Source: Cytophagales bacterium
GTDB taxonomy: Bacteria; Bacteroidota; Bacteroidia; Cytophagales; Cyclobacteriaceae
Direction of reading: 5' to 3'
Assembly (NCBI GenBank): GCA_017303795.1
Contig: JAFLBR010000011.1
Location: 1 to 64,000, forward strand
DNA length: 64,000 nt
Shown: positions 17,832 through 26,934 of the stretch, piece after piece
How the letters are laid out: the number at the start of each line of letters is the position of its first letter
Numbering within the stretch: position 1 is the first letter of the stretch
Position numbers and translations under genes: made by a program
Notes under the pieces: model-generated
What the model was told of the DNA's origin: nothing
The model's input: only the letters and a program-made list of their open reading frames with translations
Databases searched by the model: none

Positions 17832-18474
17832 TTTACTGATTGTGTTCAGCTTGCAGGTTGTTGCGCAAACTAACCAACGCGATTCGCTGCGTGCTATTCG
17901 TAAGCCAACCAGTGTGCGCATTGGTACCGACTTAATTGCGATTGGTAAAACCATTGCCCAACAACCGTTACAAAGTTGGGAGATTTCGGCAGATGTGGAC
18001 CTGGGCCGATATTATCCGATTTTAGAATTGGGTAAATGGTCGCGCGAAGCTGAGCTCACCAATGGACTTTACAATAATGAAGGACAATACTTTCGGGTTG
18101 GTGTCGATATTAATTTCTTATTGAAAGATCCGGATAAGAACATGGTGTTTATTGGTATGCGATATGGTCGTGCGCAGTATAGCGAACGCGTTGCCTACGC
18201 TGTTACCCCCGAGTTGTTTCCTGCACTACAATTAACTTCGTCCAACCCTAATGCTGCGGCAGGTTGGGTTGAGTTAACTTCAGGGTTGCGTGTAAAAGTG
18301 TGGAGCGGACTCTGGATGGGCTACACTGCCCGCATGAAGTTTTTACCGCACACAAAAAACACTCCGGATTTTGATTCGTACGACATTCCTGGCTATGGTT
18401 TGCCTTTTAAAGGATTGTACTGGGGTTTTAACTATCAGGTGTTTTGGCGAATACCGTTTAAGAAGATACCTTAG
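17809..18474 (+). CDS. Exported protein, DUF6048-like
   Basis: About 221 aa. The ATG at 17809 starts a signal peptide (MLKLLWSSLLIVFSLQVVAQ) ending in an AQ cleavage site; an ATG at 17788 would precede it without benefit. The gene overlaps the upstream lipoprotein by 23 bases in another frame. The mature chain alternates beta strands with aromatic ends (GRYYPILELGKW, FRVGVDINFLL, MVFIGMRYGRAQYSERV) and ends in YWGFNYQVFWRIPFKK, as in small outer-membrane barrels. It resembles the DUF6048 group. Its function is unknown. It probably works with the lipoprotein encoded before it. Confidence 0.7.
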   Translation: MLKLLWSSLLIVFSLQVVAQTNQRDSLRAIRKPTSVRIGTDLIAIGKTIAQQPLQSWEISADVDLGRYYPILELGKWSREAELTNGLYNNEGQYFRVGVDINFLLKDPDKNMVFIGMRYGRAQYSERVAYAVTPELFPALQLTSSNPNAAAGWVELTSGLRVKVWSGLWMGYTARMKFLPHTKNTPDFDSYDIPGYGLPFKGLYWGFNYQVFWRIPFKKIP

Positions 18475-18489
18475 AGAAAATATACGGCT

Positions 18490-18639
18490 ATGGTAATCCT
18501 GTTTGTATACGTATTTATTTGCGCGATTTCAGCCGGAGCTGCTGCAAAGAAGGGTTGGAATTTAGGGAATACTTTCATTCTGGCACTTATATTTTCACCT
18601 GCAATTATTGCCCAAAGATTTTTTAGAGAGGCGGAGTAA
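18490..18639 (+). CDS. Small hydrophobic protein (49 aa)
   Basis: A short reading frame starting at ATG 18490 encodes two probable membrane segments (VILFVYVFICAISAGAA and FILALIFSPAIIAQ) joined by the basic turn KKGWNLGN, with an acidic end. The composition is that of a genuine small membrane protein, and the gap between the neighbouring genes is otherwise empty. No family is recognised. It could belong to the transcript of the preceding gene, whose stop is 15 bases away. Confidence 0.45.
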   Translation: MVILFVYVFICAISAGAAAKKGWNLGNTFILALIFSPAIIAQRFFREAE

Positions 18640-18684
18640 CCAGATGTTTTGACCTAACAAAGTTTAAAAGCCTAAGTTATTGAT

Positions 18685-18822
18685 ATGACAAACAATCTTG
18701 ATTCTTTAAGAAGGACTACAGGCTGGAAAATTTTTATTGTATTGTTTGCAGTTGTGATGTTGATAAAGCTTTCAAAATTTATTTACGCTTTTGGATATTC
18801 ATTTGGGCAAACCTTGAATTGA
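18685..18822 (+). CDS. Small single-pass membrane protein (45 aa)
   Basis: An ATG at 18685 begins 45 residues: a polar N-terminus with two arginines, one hydrophobic helix (WKIFIVLFAVVMLIKL), and a short aromatic tail. It follows the 49-aa gene by 45 bases and is convergent with ftsY. Coding status rests only on start codon, composition and spacing. Confidence 0.35.
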   Translation: MTNNLDSLRRTTGWKIFIVLFAVVMLIKLSKFIYAFGYSFGQTLN

Positions 18823-18848
18823 TTTCGAAGACTAAGAATTTCTTGGTT

Positions 18849-19802
18849 TTAGTTCTTCCTAAACAACGAATCCACAAACTCACTCTTATTAAACACCTGG
18901 AGGTCGTCCACTTTTTCGCCTACACCAATGTAGCGCACCGGTATTTTAAACTCATCGCTTATTCCAATTACTACCCCGCCTTTAGCGGTGCCATCTAATT
19001 TGGTAATTGCCAAACAGGTTACATCGGTTGCTTTGGTAAACTCGCGCGCTTGTATTACTGCGTTTTGTCCGGTACTTCCATCCAATACTAACATTACATC
19101 GTGTGGGGCATCGGGAATTACTTTTTGCATTACACGTTTAATCTTCGATAGCTCGGCCATCAGGTTAACCTTGGTATGCAAACGTCCGGCTGTATCGATA
19201 ATAATTACATCGGCATTTTCTTTTACTCCATACTCAACAGCATCGTAGGCCACAGCGGAAGGATCGGTATTCATACCTCTTGCAATTACCGGTACACCCA
19301 CACGCTCGCCCCAAAGTTTTAATTGATCTACGGCTGCTGCACGAAAGGTATCGGCTGCACCCAGCACTACCGATTTTCCACTTTTTTTAAACTGAGCCGA
19401 AAGCTTACCGATAGTAGTGGTTTTACCAACACCATTTACACCCACCACCATCAGCACATAAGGCTTTTTATTTTGAGGTATCTCAAAAGTTTGGTTGGTA
19501 TTTGCTTCTGCCAGCAGACTGGCAATCTCTTCTTTCAGTATTCTATCTAATTCGGAAGTGCCCAGGTATTTATCGCGGGCCACGCGGGCCTGTATGCGTT
19601 CAATAATTTTAAGTGTGGTGTTAATACCTACATCAGACGATACAAGGGTTTCTTCAAGATTGTCCAGCACCTCATCATCCACTGATGATTTACCGGCAAT
19701 AGCTTTTCCCAATTTTCCGAAAAAACTTTCTTTTGATCGCTCAAGACCTTTGTCGAGGCTCTCTTTATTTTCTTTAGAGAACAGGTTAGATAAAAAAGAC
19801 AT
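18849..19802 (-). CDS. ftsY: Signal recognition particle receptor FtsY
   Basis: A 317-aa SRP GTPase that docks ribosome-SRP complexes at the inner membrane for co-translational insertion. A short charged N-terminal A region is followed by the N domain helices (about 20-100). The G domain has the P-loop GVNGVGKTTT at 121-130, the DTFRAAA insertion-box region, DTAGRLHTK, TKLDGTAKGG and the closing VGEKVDDLQVF. The acidic A domain of enterobacterial FtsY is much reduced here. The gene lies downstream of the ribosomal protein operon, separated from it by a terminator-like hairpin. Confidence 0.97.
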   Translation of the reverse strand: MSFLSNLFSKENKESLDKGLERSKESFFGKLGKAIAGKSSVDDEVLDNLEETLVSSDVGINTTLKIIERIQARVARDKYLGTSELDRILKEEIASLLAEANTNQTFEIPQNKKPYVLMVVGVNGVGKTTTIGKLSAQFKKSGKSVVLGAADTFRAAAVDQLKLWGERVGVPVIARGMNTDPSAVAYDAVEYGVKENADVIIIDTAGRLHTKVNLMAELSKIKRVMQKVIPDAPHDVMLVLDGSTGQNAVIQAREFTKATDVTCLAITKLDGTAKGGVVIGISDEFKIPVRYIGVGEKVDDLQVFNKSEFVDSLFRKN

Positions 19803-19904
19803 GCGGTGAAGGTAGTAAGTAAATCAGATAATTTATGTGAAGAGGTTAAAGCTTTGTGCGGACACAAACCTTGCGGAATTGGATGTTGGGGCACCCAATC
19901 CTAA

Positions 19905-19932
19905 AACAAAAAAGTCCCGCAAAGGGGACTTT
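19905..19932 (-). terminator. Intrinsic terminator after the L28-L33 operon
   Basis: AAAGTCCC (19911-19918) and GGGACTTT (19925-19932) form an 8-bp stem with a 6-base loop. Read on the minus strand it is followed by a run of six T, about 25 bases after the stop of the DUF4295 gene. Confidence 0.75.
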
Positions 19933-19956
19933 TACTTTCAGTAATAAAAAAGGTGA

Positions 19957-20115
19957 TTAGCCTTTTTTAGCCAATGTTTCTTTTACCAGATCAGAAACAA
20001 CAATTTCTTCTTTGAAAATATACGCACCTGTTTTTTCAGAGCGCACCGCACGAATCACTTTAGCGTAATTCTTGCCATCTGTTTTCTTTAAGGATGCAAC
20101 AACTTTCTTTGCCAT
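19957..20115 (-). CDS. DUF4295 small basic protein
   Basis: A 52-aa protein read from ATG 20115 to TAA 19957: MAKKVVASLKKTDGKNYA, then VIRAVRSEKTGAYIFKEE, ending KETLAKKG. It is short, lysine-rich and lies directly behind rpmG with a two-base gap, the standard place of the DUF4295 family in Bacteroidota. Family knowledge suggests a ribosome-associated role, but no function is established. It was found by translating the minus strand because it is shorter than 60 codons. Confidence 0.8.
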   Translation of the reverse strand: MAKKVVASLKKTDGKNYAKVIRAVRSEKTGAYIFKEEIVVSDLVKETLAKKG

Positions 20116-20117
20116 GA

Positions 20118-20300
20118 TTACTTAATTTCTTTGTGAAGAGTATATTTTTTCAACACCGGATTGTATTTCTTTAGTTCAATACGCTCGGTAGTGTTTTTAC
20201 GGTTTTTGGTGGTAATGTAGCGACTCATGCCAGCCTGGCCTGTAGTCTTGTGTTCTGTACACTCTAATATTACCTGTATTCTGTTACCTTTCTTTGCCAT
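20118..20300 (-). CDS. rpmG: 50S ribosomal protein L33
   Basis: A 60-aa large-subunit protein ([18 protein letters not shown], then [32 protein letters not shown]). The core matches L33. It lacks the paired CxxC motifs that bind zinc in the other L33 form, with only one cysteine, so it is the zinc-free type. It sits between L28 and the DUF4295 gene in a compact operon, 23 bases after rpmB. Confidence 0.96.
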   Translation of the reverse strand: MAKKGNRIQVILECTEHKTTGQAGMSRYITTKNRKNTTERIELKKYNPVLKKYTLHKEIK

Positions 20301-20323
20301 GATGCAGCCTGATTAAATCGTGA

Positions 20324-20563
20324 TTAGATGGAAAGCGTTCCTTTAGCCTTGGCCTCTTTCAAAACAGCCGTAATACCTTTCAGATTGATGGTCTTAATGG
20401 CTTTTGCAGAAAGCTTTAAGGTGATCCACTTGTCTTCTTCAGGAATGAAGAAACGCTTGGTTTGAAGATTAGGGTAGAACCTGCGCTTGGTCTTGTTGTT
20501 CGCGTGCGATACATTATTTCCAACCTGAGGTCTTTTTCCGGTAATTTGACAAACTCGTGCCAT
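20324..20563 (-). CDS. rpmB: 50S ribosomal protein L28
   Basis: A 79-aa large-subunit protein beginning [20 protein letters not shown], with the characteristic [12 protein letters not shown] segment and a basic C-terminus. It is the first gene of the rpmB-rpmG-DUF4295 operon. On the minus strand a CAAATATC complement at 20607-20614 (read GATATTTG, one mismatch to TAnnTTTG) is a plausible -7 box, giving a leader of about 40 bases. Confidence 0.97.
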   Translation of the reverse strand: MARVCQITGKRPQVGNNVSHANNKTKRRFYPNLQTKRFFIPEEDKWITLKLSAKAIKTINLKGITAVLKEAKAKGTLSI

Positions 20564-20737
20564 ACGTAATTATTGAAATTGGTTACCCCTCTTTAAAAAG
20601 GGACTGCAAATATCGGGAAATCGACCCCAATTATCCAAGTTCGCATAAAAATTAGATAGAAAAGATCAATCATTGACGCCCCTTCAGCCTGAAATGGACA
20701 GTTTTGATAACTTTAAGAAGCCCCAAATTTTACACTT

Positions 20738-22675
20738 ATGATTAGATTTTTAGTACTAGTAGCCTGCTTTTCAGTTTCTTCCTTGTTTGCCCAAAATAAA
20801 AATATCGATAGCCTGAAGGTATTGGTAGAAACTGAAAAGGATGAGGAAAAGACCATTAAAAACCTTTTGGAGTTGTGTTGGGAGTATCATTTTGAAGATG
20901 CGGAGATAGCCCGGGAATACGGCCAGAAGGCGCTAACCCTTGCCAGAAAGTACGATCAGGTTGATTATGAAGTAGAGGCACTTCATAATTTGGGAGTTAC
21001 GCATGAATCTCAGGGCAATTACAACACCGCCCTCGAATTGGAGTTGGAAGCTTTAGCCTTACGAAGAAAAATAGGCAACGACCTTAAAACGGCCAATACG
21101 CTTAATAATCTGGGAATAATTTATGACGAAATGGGCGATTATAAGAAGGCTCTTGAATACTATTATCAAGCCCGTAAAGTTTATGAGGCTCTTAAAAACG
21201 ATGATAAAATTGCAATGGTTCTTGTGAATATAGCCATTGTGCTAAAGGCTCAGGGTGAATATAAACAGGTGGCACAATCTTATTATGAAGCGCTGGCTAT
21301 TTATACCAAAACCCAAAATGCATTTGGTGTAGCGGTGTGTTATGCTAACCTCGGGTCGGTTTATTACTATTTGAAACAATATGATAGTGCACTTTATTAC
21401 TCCAATCTTGGAACGGAGGAGTTTCAAAAACAAAACATCAGGCAGTTTTTGCCTACAACGTTGTGTAATGCGGGCATGGCATACCATAAACTGGGCAATA
21501 TCGAAAAAGCATTGGTTTATCTGGATCGGTCGAAAGCGCTCAATAGAGAGTTTGACAATAAGAAAGAAGTCGCGTTTGTGTTAATCTATGAGGCTGGCAT
21601 TTATAAAAATGAAGGTGAGCTAACCATAGCCGAAAATCTGGCGAGCGAAGCATTGGAGATTGCTCTACAAATTCAGGCTTTACAACAAGTTATGGATGCC
21701 CGGCTGGCTTTGGCAGAAATTAAAGCAAACAAAAAACAGTTTGCTGATGCTTATAATGAGTACCATGAGTATGTTTTAGTGAAGGATTCATTGTTTCAGA
21801 CAGAAAAGTCTAAACAAATGGCCGAACTACAAACACAGTACGAAACCGTAAAAAAAGAAAATGAGATTCTATTATTAACGCAAGAGAATCAACTTAAGGA
21901 TTCCAGACTTGCACAGAGCATGCAAGTCATTGTTATTCTGTTAGTAGTGCTTACACTGATTCTGGCACTTGGCTATTTATGGAAAAACCGGCTACGGTTA
22001 AAACAACAAGCGGAACTGCAAACAACGCGTGCTGCTTTGCGCGAAGGACAACTGAAAGCTGTTATCGCTTCGCAGGAAGAGGAGCGGAAACGTTTTGCGG
22101 CCGATCTGCACGATGGTTTTGGGCAAATGATTTCGGCTTTGCGCCTGAGTCTTTCCAAGGAAAAAATTGAAAAGCCCACGGTTGAACATGCGCTTGGCGT
22201 ATTAAATGATATGAACCTGGAAATTCGCAACATCGCCTTTAACCTGATGCCGCAGGTATTGGTAAAAAATGGATTAGCCGAAGCGTTGAAAGAATTTGCA
22301 GCCCGCATCAATCGGGCGGGGTCGGTTTATGTTGGTGTACAAACTTTTGATCTGGATGCCAACATGCCTGACGAGTTGCGGATTGCTTTGTATCGCATCT
22401 GTCAGGAATGGGTGAACAACATCTTAAAGTATAGCCAGGCAACCCAGGTTACTATTCAAATGGTGCAACATCCGCAAGAGCTGGTTCTTACTATTGAAGA
22501 TGATGGCGCTGGTTTTGAGTTGAGCGCACTAACATCCGGCAACGGTAATGGTTGGAAGAATATTAACTCGCGATTACACATGATAAAGGGGAGTATAGAA
22601 ATAGACACCACACCAGGCCGTAAAGGAACTACGCTAATGGCAACTGTACCTTTGGGTATGGCGCAGGCTGCCTAA
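20738..22675 (+). CDS. TPR-containing sensor histidine kinase (NarX/DesK type)
   Basis: A 645-aa kinase. A signal peptide (MIRFLVLVACFSVSSLFAQ) exports an N-terminal array of about six to seven TPR repeats (residues about 35-340; for example NLGVTHESQGNYNTALELE, NNLGIIYDEMGDYKKALEYY). A coiled coil precedes a transmembrane helix (VIVILLVVLTLILALGYLW). The cytoplasmic part is a HisKA_3 domain with His458 in RFAADLHDGFGQM and an HATPase_c domain (EDDGAGFEL). HisKA_3 kinases normally pair with LuxR-type regulators, and one is encoded at 23361 with one small gene between. The TPR domain would sit in the periplasm and could sense a protein partner. Confidence 0.92.
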   Translation: MIRFLVLVACFSVSSLFAQNKNIDSLKVLVETEKDEEKTIKNLLELCWEYHFEDAEIAREYGQKALTLARKYDQVDYEVEALHNLGVTHESQGNYNTALELELEALALRRKIGNDLKTANTLNNLGIIYDEMGDYKKALEYYYQARKVYEALKNDDKIAMVLVNIAIVLKAQGEYKQVAQSYYEALAIYTKTQNAFGVAVCYANLGSVYYYLKQYDSALYYSNLGTEEFQKQNIRQFLPTTLCNAGMAYHKLGNIEKALVYLDRSKALNREFDNKKEVAFVLIYEAGIYKNEGELTIAENLASEALEIALQIQALQQVMDARLALAEIKANKKQFADAYNEYHEYVLVKDSLFQTEKSKQMAELQTQYETVKKENEILLLTQENQLKDSRLAQSMQVIVILLVVLTLILALGYLWKNRLRLKQQAELQTTRAALREGQLKAVIASQEEERKRFAADLHDGFGQMISALRLSLSKEKIEKPTVEHALGVLNDMNLEIRNIAFNLMPQVLVKNGLAEALKEFAARINRAGSVYVGVQTFDLDANMPDELRIALYRICQEWVNNILKYSQATQVTIQMVQHPQELVLTIEDDGAGFELSALTSGNGNGWKNINSRLHMIKGSIEIDTTPGRKGTTLMATVPLGMAQAA

Positions 22676-22752
22676 ACTCCGTACTGCTACTGATTTGATT
22701 ATACCGCAATGCAGGTATTTAATCAGAAATAAAACGCAGGTACTTTGGCTGC

Positions 22753-23301
22753 GTGAAAGTTTCGGCAGAGTACACATTTAAAAATAGCATAAGCGATAAA
22801 CCCTGTACGGTAATCCTTACTGATTACAACCTGATTGTGCAGAAAGGTGGTGACGAACGTTCTATTCCGTATGCTAATATTGCATCTGTGCGGTTATGCC
22901 GGTCGCGAAAAAGATTTACAGCTGTTATACAACCCGATGGCCAAGTGCCCATTACCATTAGCAACCAGTTTTATTTATCAGGCCGCGAACGTGAAGACCG
23001 GTCGCGGCAGTATGCTACGTTTGTACGCATACTTCATTTTCATTTAAAAGATAAAAGCGCACCCGAGTATGTGTGTGGTAAACACTTGCACAGCCTGATA
23101 ATCTGGGCCTGTATTTTAGTAGTGTTATCTTTTGCTCTGGCCTTTGTGCTAGAATATCTCAATTTGAATCCGATAAGTACATGGGGTTTGGCTTTGTTAA
23201 TTTCTGGCACCATGTTGATGATATTAACAGCAACCAGTTGGGGCCGTTTTCCCAACATTTACAAACCCGATCAGATTCCGTTTCAATTCCTGCCTCAATA
23301 G
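22753..23301 (+). CDS. Two-helix membrane protein with PH-like N-terminus
   Basis: A 182-aa protein with GTG start at 22753. Residues 1-100 form an alternating beta pattern (VILTDYNLIVQKGGDERSIP, YANIASVRLCRSRKRFTAVI, VPITISNQFYL) like bacterial PH domains; this is an inference from pattern. Two membrane helices follow (LIIWACILVVLSFALAFVL and WGLALLISGTMLMILTATS), with a short cytoplasmic tail. No family is recognised with confidence. It lies between the TPR kinase and its probable response regulator, which makes a modulating role in that pathway a reasonable guess. Confidence 0.7.
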   Translation: MKVSAEYTFKNSISDKPCTVILTDYNLIVQKGGDERSIPYANIASVRLCRSRKRFTAVIQPDGQVPITISNQFYLSGREREDRSRQYATFVRILHFHLKDKSAPEYVCGKHLHSLIIWACILVVLSFALAFVLEYLNLNPISTWGLALLISGTMLMILTATSWGRFPNIYKPDQIPFQFLPQ

Positions 23302-23307
23302 TTAATT

Positions 23308-23315
23308 TACATTTG
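23308..23315 (+). promoter_or_regulatory. -7 promoter box before the response regulator
   Basis: TACATTTG matches TAnnTTTG and ends 45 bases before the regulator ATG. It could give the regulator its own transcript apart from the kinase. Confidence 0.4.
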
Positions 23316-23360
23316 TGTAAAATTCAATCACAGTTTACCTTTAAGCCAGCGTAACTGCCG

Positions 23361-23996
23361 ATGAGCCTGAATCTTCCTATTAAACTTATGCTGGTTGATG
23401 ACCACCGCATTGTGTTGGATGGTTTGAAATCTATGTTCGATCAGGATCTGAATTTTCAGATTGAAGCCACTGTGGGTAGTGCTGAAGAAGCGATGAGTTT
23501 ATTGCAGACCAAACGCCCCGATATTTTACTTACCGATTATCGGTTGCCCGATGCCAGCGGCCTTGACTTATGTGTGTGGGTAAAAACAAAACTACCTGGT
23601 ACTAAAAGAGTAATTTTAAGTATGCACGATGAAGGGGCGTTGGTGCGTCAGATTTTAAAAGAAGGTGTTGATGGCTATATATTAAAAAGTGTTCAACAAC
23701 TGGAGTTAAAAAATGCGTTGCACCAGATTATGCGCGGTATGCCGTATGTAAGTCCGGAAATAACAAAGATGTTGCTAACCGACATGGGGCAACAACCGGA
23801 AGAACTGTTAACCACCCGCGAACGCGAAGTATTAAACCTGATTGCGAAAGAATTTTCCAACAAGCAAATTGCCGATAAACTCTTCATTAGTGAACGTACC
23901 GTAGAGACTCATCGCAAAAATATTTTCCGAAAAACAAATACTTCTACATTGGTTGGGCTTATCAAATACGCTTTCGCGAATAATCTTGTTCAATAA
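23361..23996 (+). CDS. LuxR/NarL-type response regulator
   Basis: A 211-aa two-component regulator. The receiver domain (about 1-125) has the acidic pair LVDDH (13-14), phospho-acceptor Asp59 in ILLTDYRLPD, and the conserved Ser and Lys (VILSMHDE, GYILKSV). A LuxR helix-turn-helix follows (LTTREREVLNLIAKEFSNKQ, IADKLFISERTVETHRKNIF). It should receive phosphate from the HisKA_3 kinase at 20738, the only such kinase nearby, and bind DNA as a dimer. Targets are unknown. Confidence 0.94.
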   Translation: MSLNLPIKLMLVDDHRIVLDGLKSMFDQDLNFQIEATVGSAEEAMSLLQTKRPDILLTDYRLPDASGLDLCVWVKTKLPGTKRVILSMHDEGALVRQILKEGVDGYILKSVQQLELKNALHQIMRGMPYVSPEITKMLLTDMGQQPEELLTTREREVLNLIAKEFSNKQIADKLFISERTVETHRKNIFRKTNTSTLVGLIKYAFANNLVQ

Positions 23997-23998
23997 GA

Positions 23999-24655
23999 CT
24001 ATGCGTTAAGAATAACGGCAAGGCTTTCTAATTCTATTTGTTTAAAATCAGGTACAACCAGATCGCAATGTTTTAACTCAGCCGGTGTATGTGTGGTAGT
24101 AATGCCCACCACGCGTGCACCGGCTCGTTGGGCCGCCTCAATCCCCGAAAGGGAATCTTCGAACACAATAGTTTGAGCGGGTGGCAAGTTCAGCGCTTGT
24201 GCGGTCTTCAAATAAATTTCCGGGTTGGGTTTTCCGTGCTCTACATGCGATTGATCGAGGATTACGGGAAAATAATTTCGAAGGCGGGTATTGTCCAAAA
24301 TAAAATCAACATTGCTGCGCGGGGCCGAAGTACCAATGGCACAAGGAATTTTCTGATGCGTAAGTTTCTTTAAGAAACCTTCCAGACCGGCAAGAGGTTC
24401 AATCGCATCCTTATATATAGCACGAAACATGGCCTCCTTTTCTTCGCCTAGTTCTAAGAGTCTTTCTTTAGGTAGTTTGCCAAACAGGTTCGTAATCCAC
24501 TCGTTATTGGTGCGACCGTAAATTCGCTTTATCAACTCTTCATCGGAAAACTGATACCCGTATTTTTCGCAAAACTGCTTTAATGAAACTTTATGATACG
24601 GATTTGTGTCTACAATAACTCCGTCCATATCAAACACTACTCCAAACGAACTCAT
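23999..24655 (-). CDS. HAD phosphatase, beta-phosphoglucomutase-like
   Basis: About 218 aa, starting at the ATG at 24655 (MSSFGVVFDMDGVIVDTN); a TTG at 24670 would add five residues and overlap the next gene. HAD motif I is FDMDGVIVDT with the nucleophile Asp, motif II is GTSAPRSN, the conserved Lys is in HGKPNPEIY, and motif IV is VFEDSLSGIEAA. The helical cap between motifs I and II (YHKVSLKQFCEKYGYQFSDE) is of the C1 type found in sugar phosphatases and beta-phosphoglucomutase. The exact substrate cannot be told from sequence. Confidence 0.9.
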   Translation of the reverse strand: MSSFGVVFDMDGVIVDTNPYHKVSLKQFCEKYGYQFSDEELIKRIYGRTNNEWITNLFGKLPKERLLELGEEKEAMFRAIYKDAIEPLAGLEGFLKKLTHQKIPCAIGTSAPRSNVDFILDNTRLRNYFPVILDQSHVEHGKPNPEIYLKTAQALNLPPAQTIVFEDSLSGIEAAQRAGARVVGITTTHTPAELKHCDLVVPDFKQIELESLAVILNA

Positions 24656-24666
24656 AAAAGATAAAA

Positions 24667-26853
24667 TCAATTAAGTACAACAAACCGCCTGCCGGTAGAT
24701 TTACCCTGATAAGTAAAGCGCGCAATATAAATACCGGGTAATAATCCGGAAACCACAAGGGGATATTCCTGATTGGCTGGAATAAAATAGCTGTTGGAAA
24801 CCCGTTGCCCGATAAGATTATAAAATTGAACAATCATGTTTCGATCGGTGCGGATTTTAAAAGTTTCATTTGATCGAACCGGGTTAGGAAAAATTTCAAT
24901 TGACGGTTCATTGGGTAATGAGACTCCATCTTCATTTTTAAGCACAACCAAACCACCAGTAATGGTACCACAAACAATAGCAGGTTTATCGCTATTAAAA
25001 AGATTAACCGCTACCGGCCAGATGCGGCCACCCAGGTTTCGCGATTCATACTCCTCCGTTAACGGGTTAAAAATAATTTGCGATACGCCTTGAATGTTAG
25101 GATCCTGCGCCCGAAAATCTCCAAACAAGGTTAACTCGCCCCGTTGATTGCCCATAACTAAATCCGCGCGCCCATCAGCATCCAGATCGCTCACAGCCAA
25201 TGTTGGATTTTGTCTGTCGGTACTGGAAGCAAGCCCCAGAAAACTTCCATTCGCTAAGGTGAAAACCGGTTGAGCCGCACTTGTGTTTCGCCAATACTGA
25301 ACGGCACCCGTTGCCTTGCCAATCAGAATATCTGCACGACCATCCTGATCAACATCAACAACTAAAATATTTTCTTGCTGCCCCATTGTAAAATTTACGG
25401 ACTGAAGAGATTGTCCGCTAAAATCAAGCAACGTAGTGGAGCGGTTAGGAATGAATGATAACGTAGTTACACCGGTTTGAAAACTGGTGGCTGTAAAAAC
25501 AAAATCCAACGTGCCATCGCCATTTATATCGGCAAACTGAAGTTTAAGATTAAAGAGTGCGGAAGTAGAAAACCCACCGTAGTCATCATTACTTAATTTA
25601 TAATAAGGATCGGTAGCGATGCCTGTGTTTTCATAAAAGCGGATGCTGCTGGCAAAACCTGGGCCGGCATAATTGCTGATAAACATATCCAGATCGCCAT
25701 CACCATCGGCATCTACAAAAGCTGGCACTGCGTAATCACCTACATCGAGCATCTCATCTTGTAAAAAATTATTTTTCTGAAAAGTGAATTGCGGAAGTTG
25801 TTCGGTGCCGGTGTTTTTATAAAACCATAATGAACTGCCGAAGTTGATGGAGTTTGTAAATGTGCGTGCGTATAAATTCGGGGAAGCAAGCAGATCAGGT
25901 TTGCCATCAAAATCCACATCTTCATAATACGCTGCGGGAAAGAGGTTGAAGTTTATTGGAGTGGTTGAAGGAAATGCCGTAACACTATTCATATTGGCCG
26001 TTTCAGCTGTGCCTTTGTTTTCGAGGAAAGAAAGCTCGGTGCAATTTTCTTCGCTAAAGAATAAATCCCGATCGCCATCGCCATCCACATCAAGGGTAAG
26101 CATAGCTTTACCACCGGCATGTTCGGTGCGGCCGTTTGGTATAGCGTTGCAGGGTGCGCCACCAAATGCAAAAAAATTACAATCGCATTCTTCCAGATTA
26201 CCGAAAGTTCGGGTTACGCGTTCCAATTGCAGCGAATCGCATGTGCCGGTGCGTTCTATACTCAGATTCTTGTGGTATTCAATTGTACCAATACCAACAA
26301 AACGAACATTTAATATGTCAAGATCTCCATCATTATCGATGTCATCGATAACCGGTATGTCGGACGCATTGAGTTGAAGGTTTACCGGATCGGCACTCAA
26401 CCCTTTAGTGAGTATAACCCGGCCCGGATCATACGGTCGCCACGAAAGTTTTTGTTGTGGTTTGGTAATGTTGATAAACGCTACCATGCCAAATGGATCG
26501 CTGGTAAACAGATCTTTTTTGCCATCACAATTTATGTCGCGAAGTAACAGCCATTGTGTTACTTCAACTGGAAACAACGATTCATATTCGGGTGCGTATT
26601 CGTAATGATTACCCACGTGGAGGTAGGTAAGAATTTTATTGGATGTTCGATCAAACACAATCAGGTCATCTTTGGCATCGCCATTTAAATCCATAGTGTT
26701 GATTTGCGCAGAATTAATACCACCGGCCCAGGGCATAGATAAAACTTTACCATCCTCTTCAACCGGAATACTTTGGTCGAACGTATAGGTAAATTGACCG
26801 TAGGCACTGCACGACAGAAGCAATAAAAACACAAGCCGCCCGATAATCTTCAT
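24667..26853 (-). CDS. Secreted FG-GAP repeat protein with T9SS signal
   Basis: About 728 aa. The ATG at 26853 begins a signal peptide (MKIIGRLVFLLLLSCSAYGQ); the open frame continues 13 codons further upstream without one. The mature protein has at least eight FG-GAP/VCBS-type calcium-binding repeats with Asp-rich loops (DLNGDAKDDLIVFD, DINCDGKKDLFTSD, DVDFDGKPDLLAS, DADGDGDLDMFIS, DVDQDGRADILIG, DLDADGRADLVMG), likely forming beta-propeller blades. The last 85 residues are a type A T9SS sorting domain (IEIFPNPVRSNETFKI, then YNLIGQRV, GLLPGIYIARF), so the protein should leave the cell by type IX secretion and may be surface-attached. Ligand unknown. Confidence 0.92.
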   Translation of the reverse strand: MKIIGRLVFLLLLSCSAYGQFTYTFDQSIPVEEDGKVLSMPWAGGINSAQINTMDLNGDAKDDLIVFDRTSNKILTYLHVGNHYEYAPEYESLFPVEVTQWLLLRDINCDGKKDLFTSDPFGMVAFINITKPQQKLSWRPYDPGRVILTKGLSADPVNLQLNASDIPVIDDIDNDGDLDILNVRFVGIGTIEYHKNLSIERTGTCDSLQLERVTRTFGNLEECDCNFFAFGGAPCNAIPNGRTEHAGGKAMLTLDVDGDGDRDLFFSEENCTELSFLENKGTAETANMNSVTAFPSTTPINFNLFPAAYYEDVDFDGKPDLLASPNLYARTFTNSINFGSSLWFYKNTGTEQLPQFTFQKNNFLQDEMLDVGDYAVPAFVDADGDGDLDMFISNYAGPGFASSIRFYENTGIATDPYYKLSNDDYGGFSTSALFNLKLQFADINGDGTLDFVFTATSFQTGVTTLSFIPNRSTTLLDFSGQSLQSVNFTMGQQENILVVDVDQDGRADILIGKATGAVQYWRNTSAAQPVFTLANGSFLGLASSTDRQNPTLAVSDLDADGRADLVMGNQRGELTLFGDFRAQDPNIQGVSQIIFNPLTEEYESRNLGGRIWPVAVNLFNSDKPAIVCGTITGGLVVLKNEDGVSLPNEPSIEIFPNPVRSNETFKIRTDRNMIVQFYNLIGQRVSNSYFIPANQEYPLVVSGLLPGIYIARFTYQGKSTGRRFVVLN

Positions 26854-26934
26854 AAAAATATTTTCGCTACTATAACGCTTACGCCCCCTCACCTGTTATC
26901 TTGCTTGCAAGATAGTTTAGTTTCACACAATCGC

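Noticed and set aside
25946-26377. A 143-codon plus-strand frame opposite the FG-GAP gene
   Set aside because: It is a mirror frame of a strongly supported gene with signal peptide, repeats and T9SS domain; no homology is evident.
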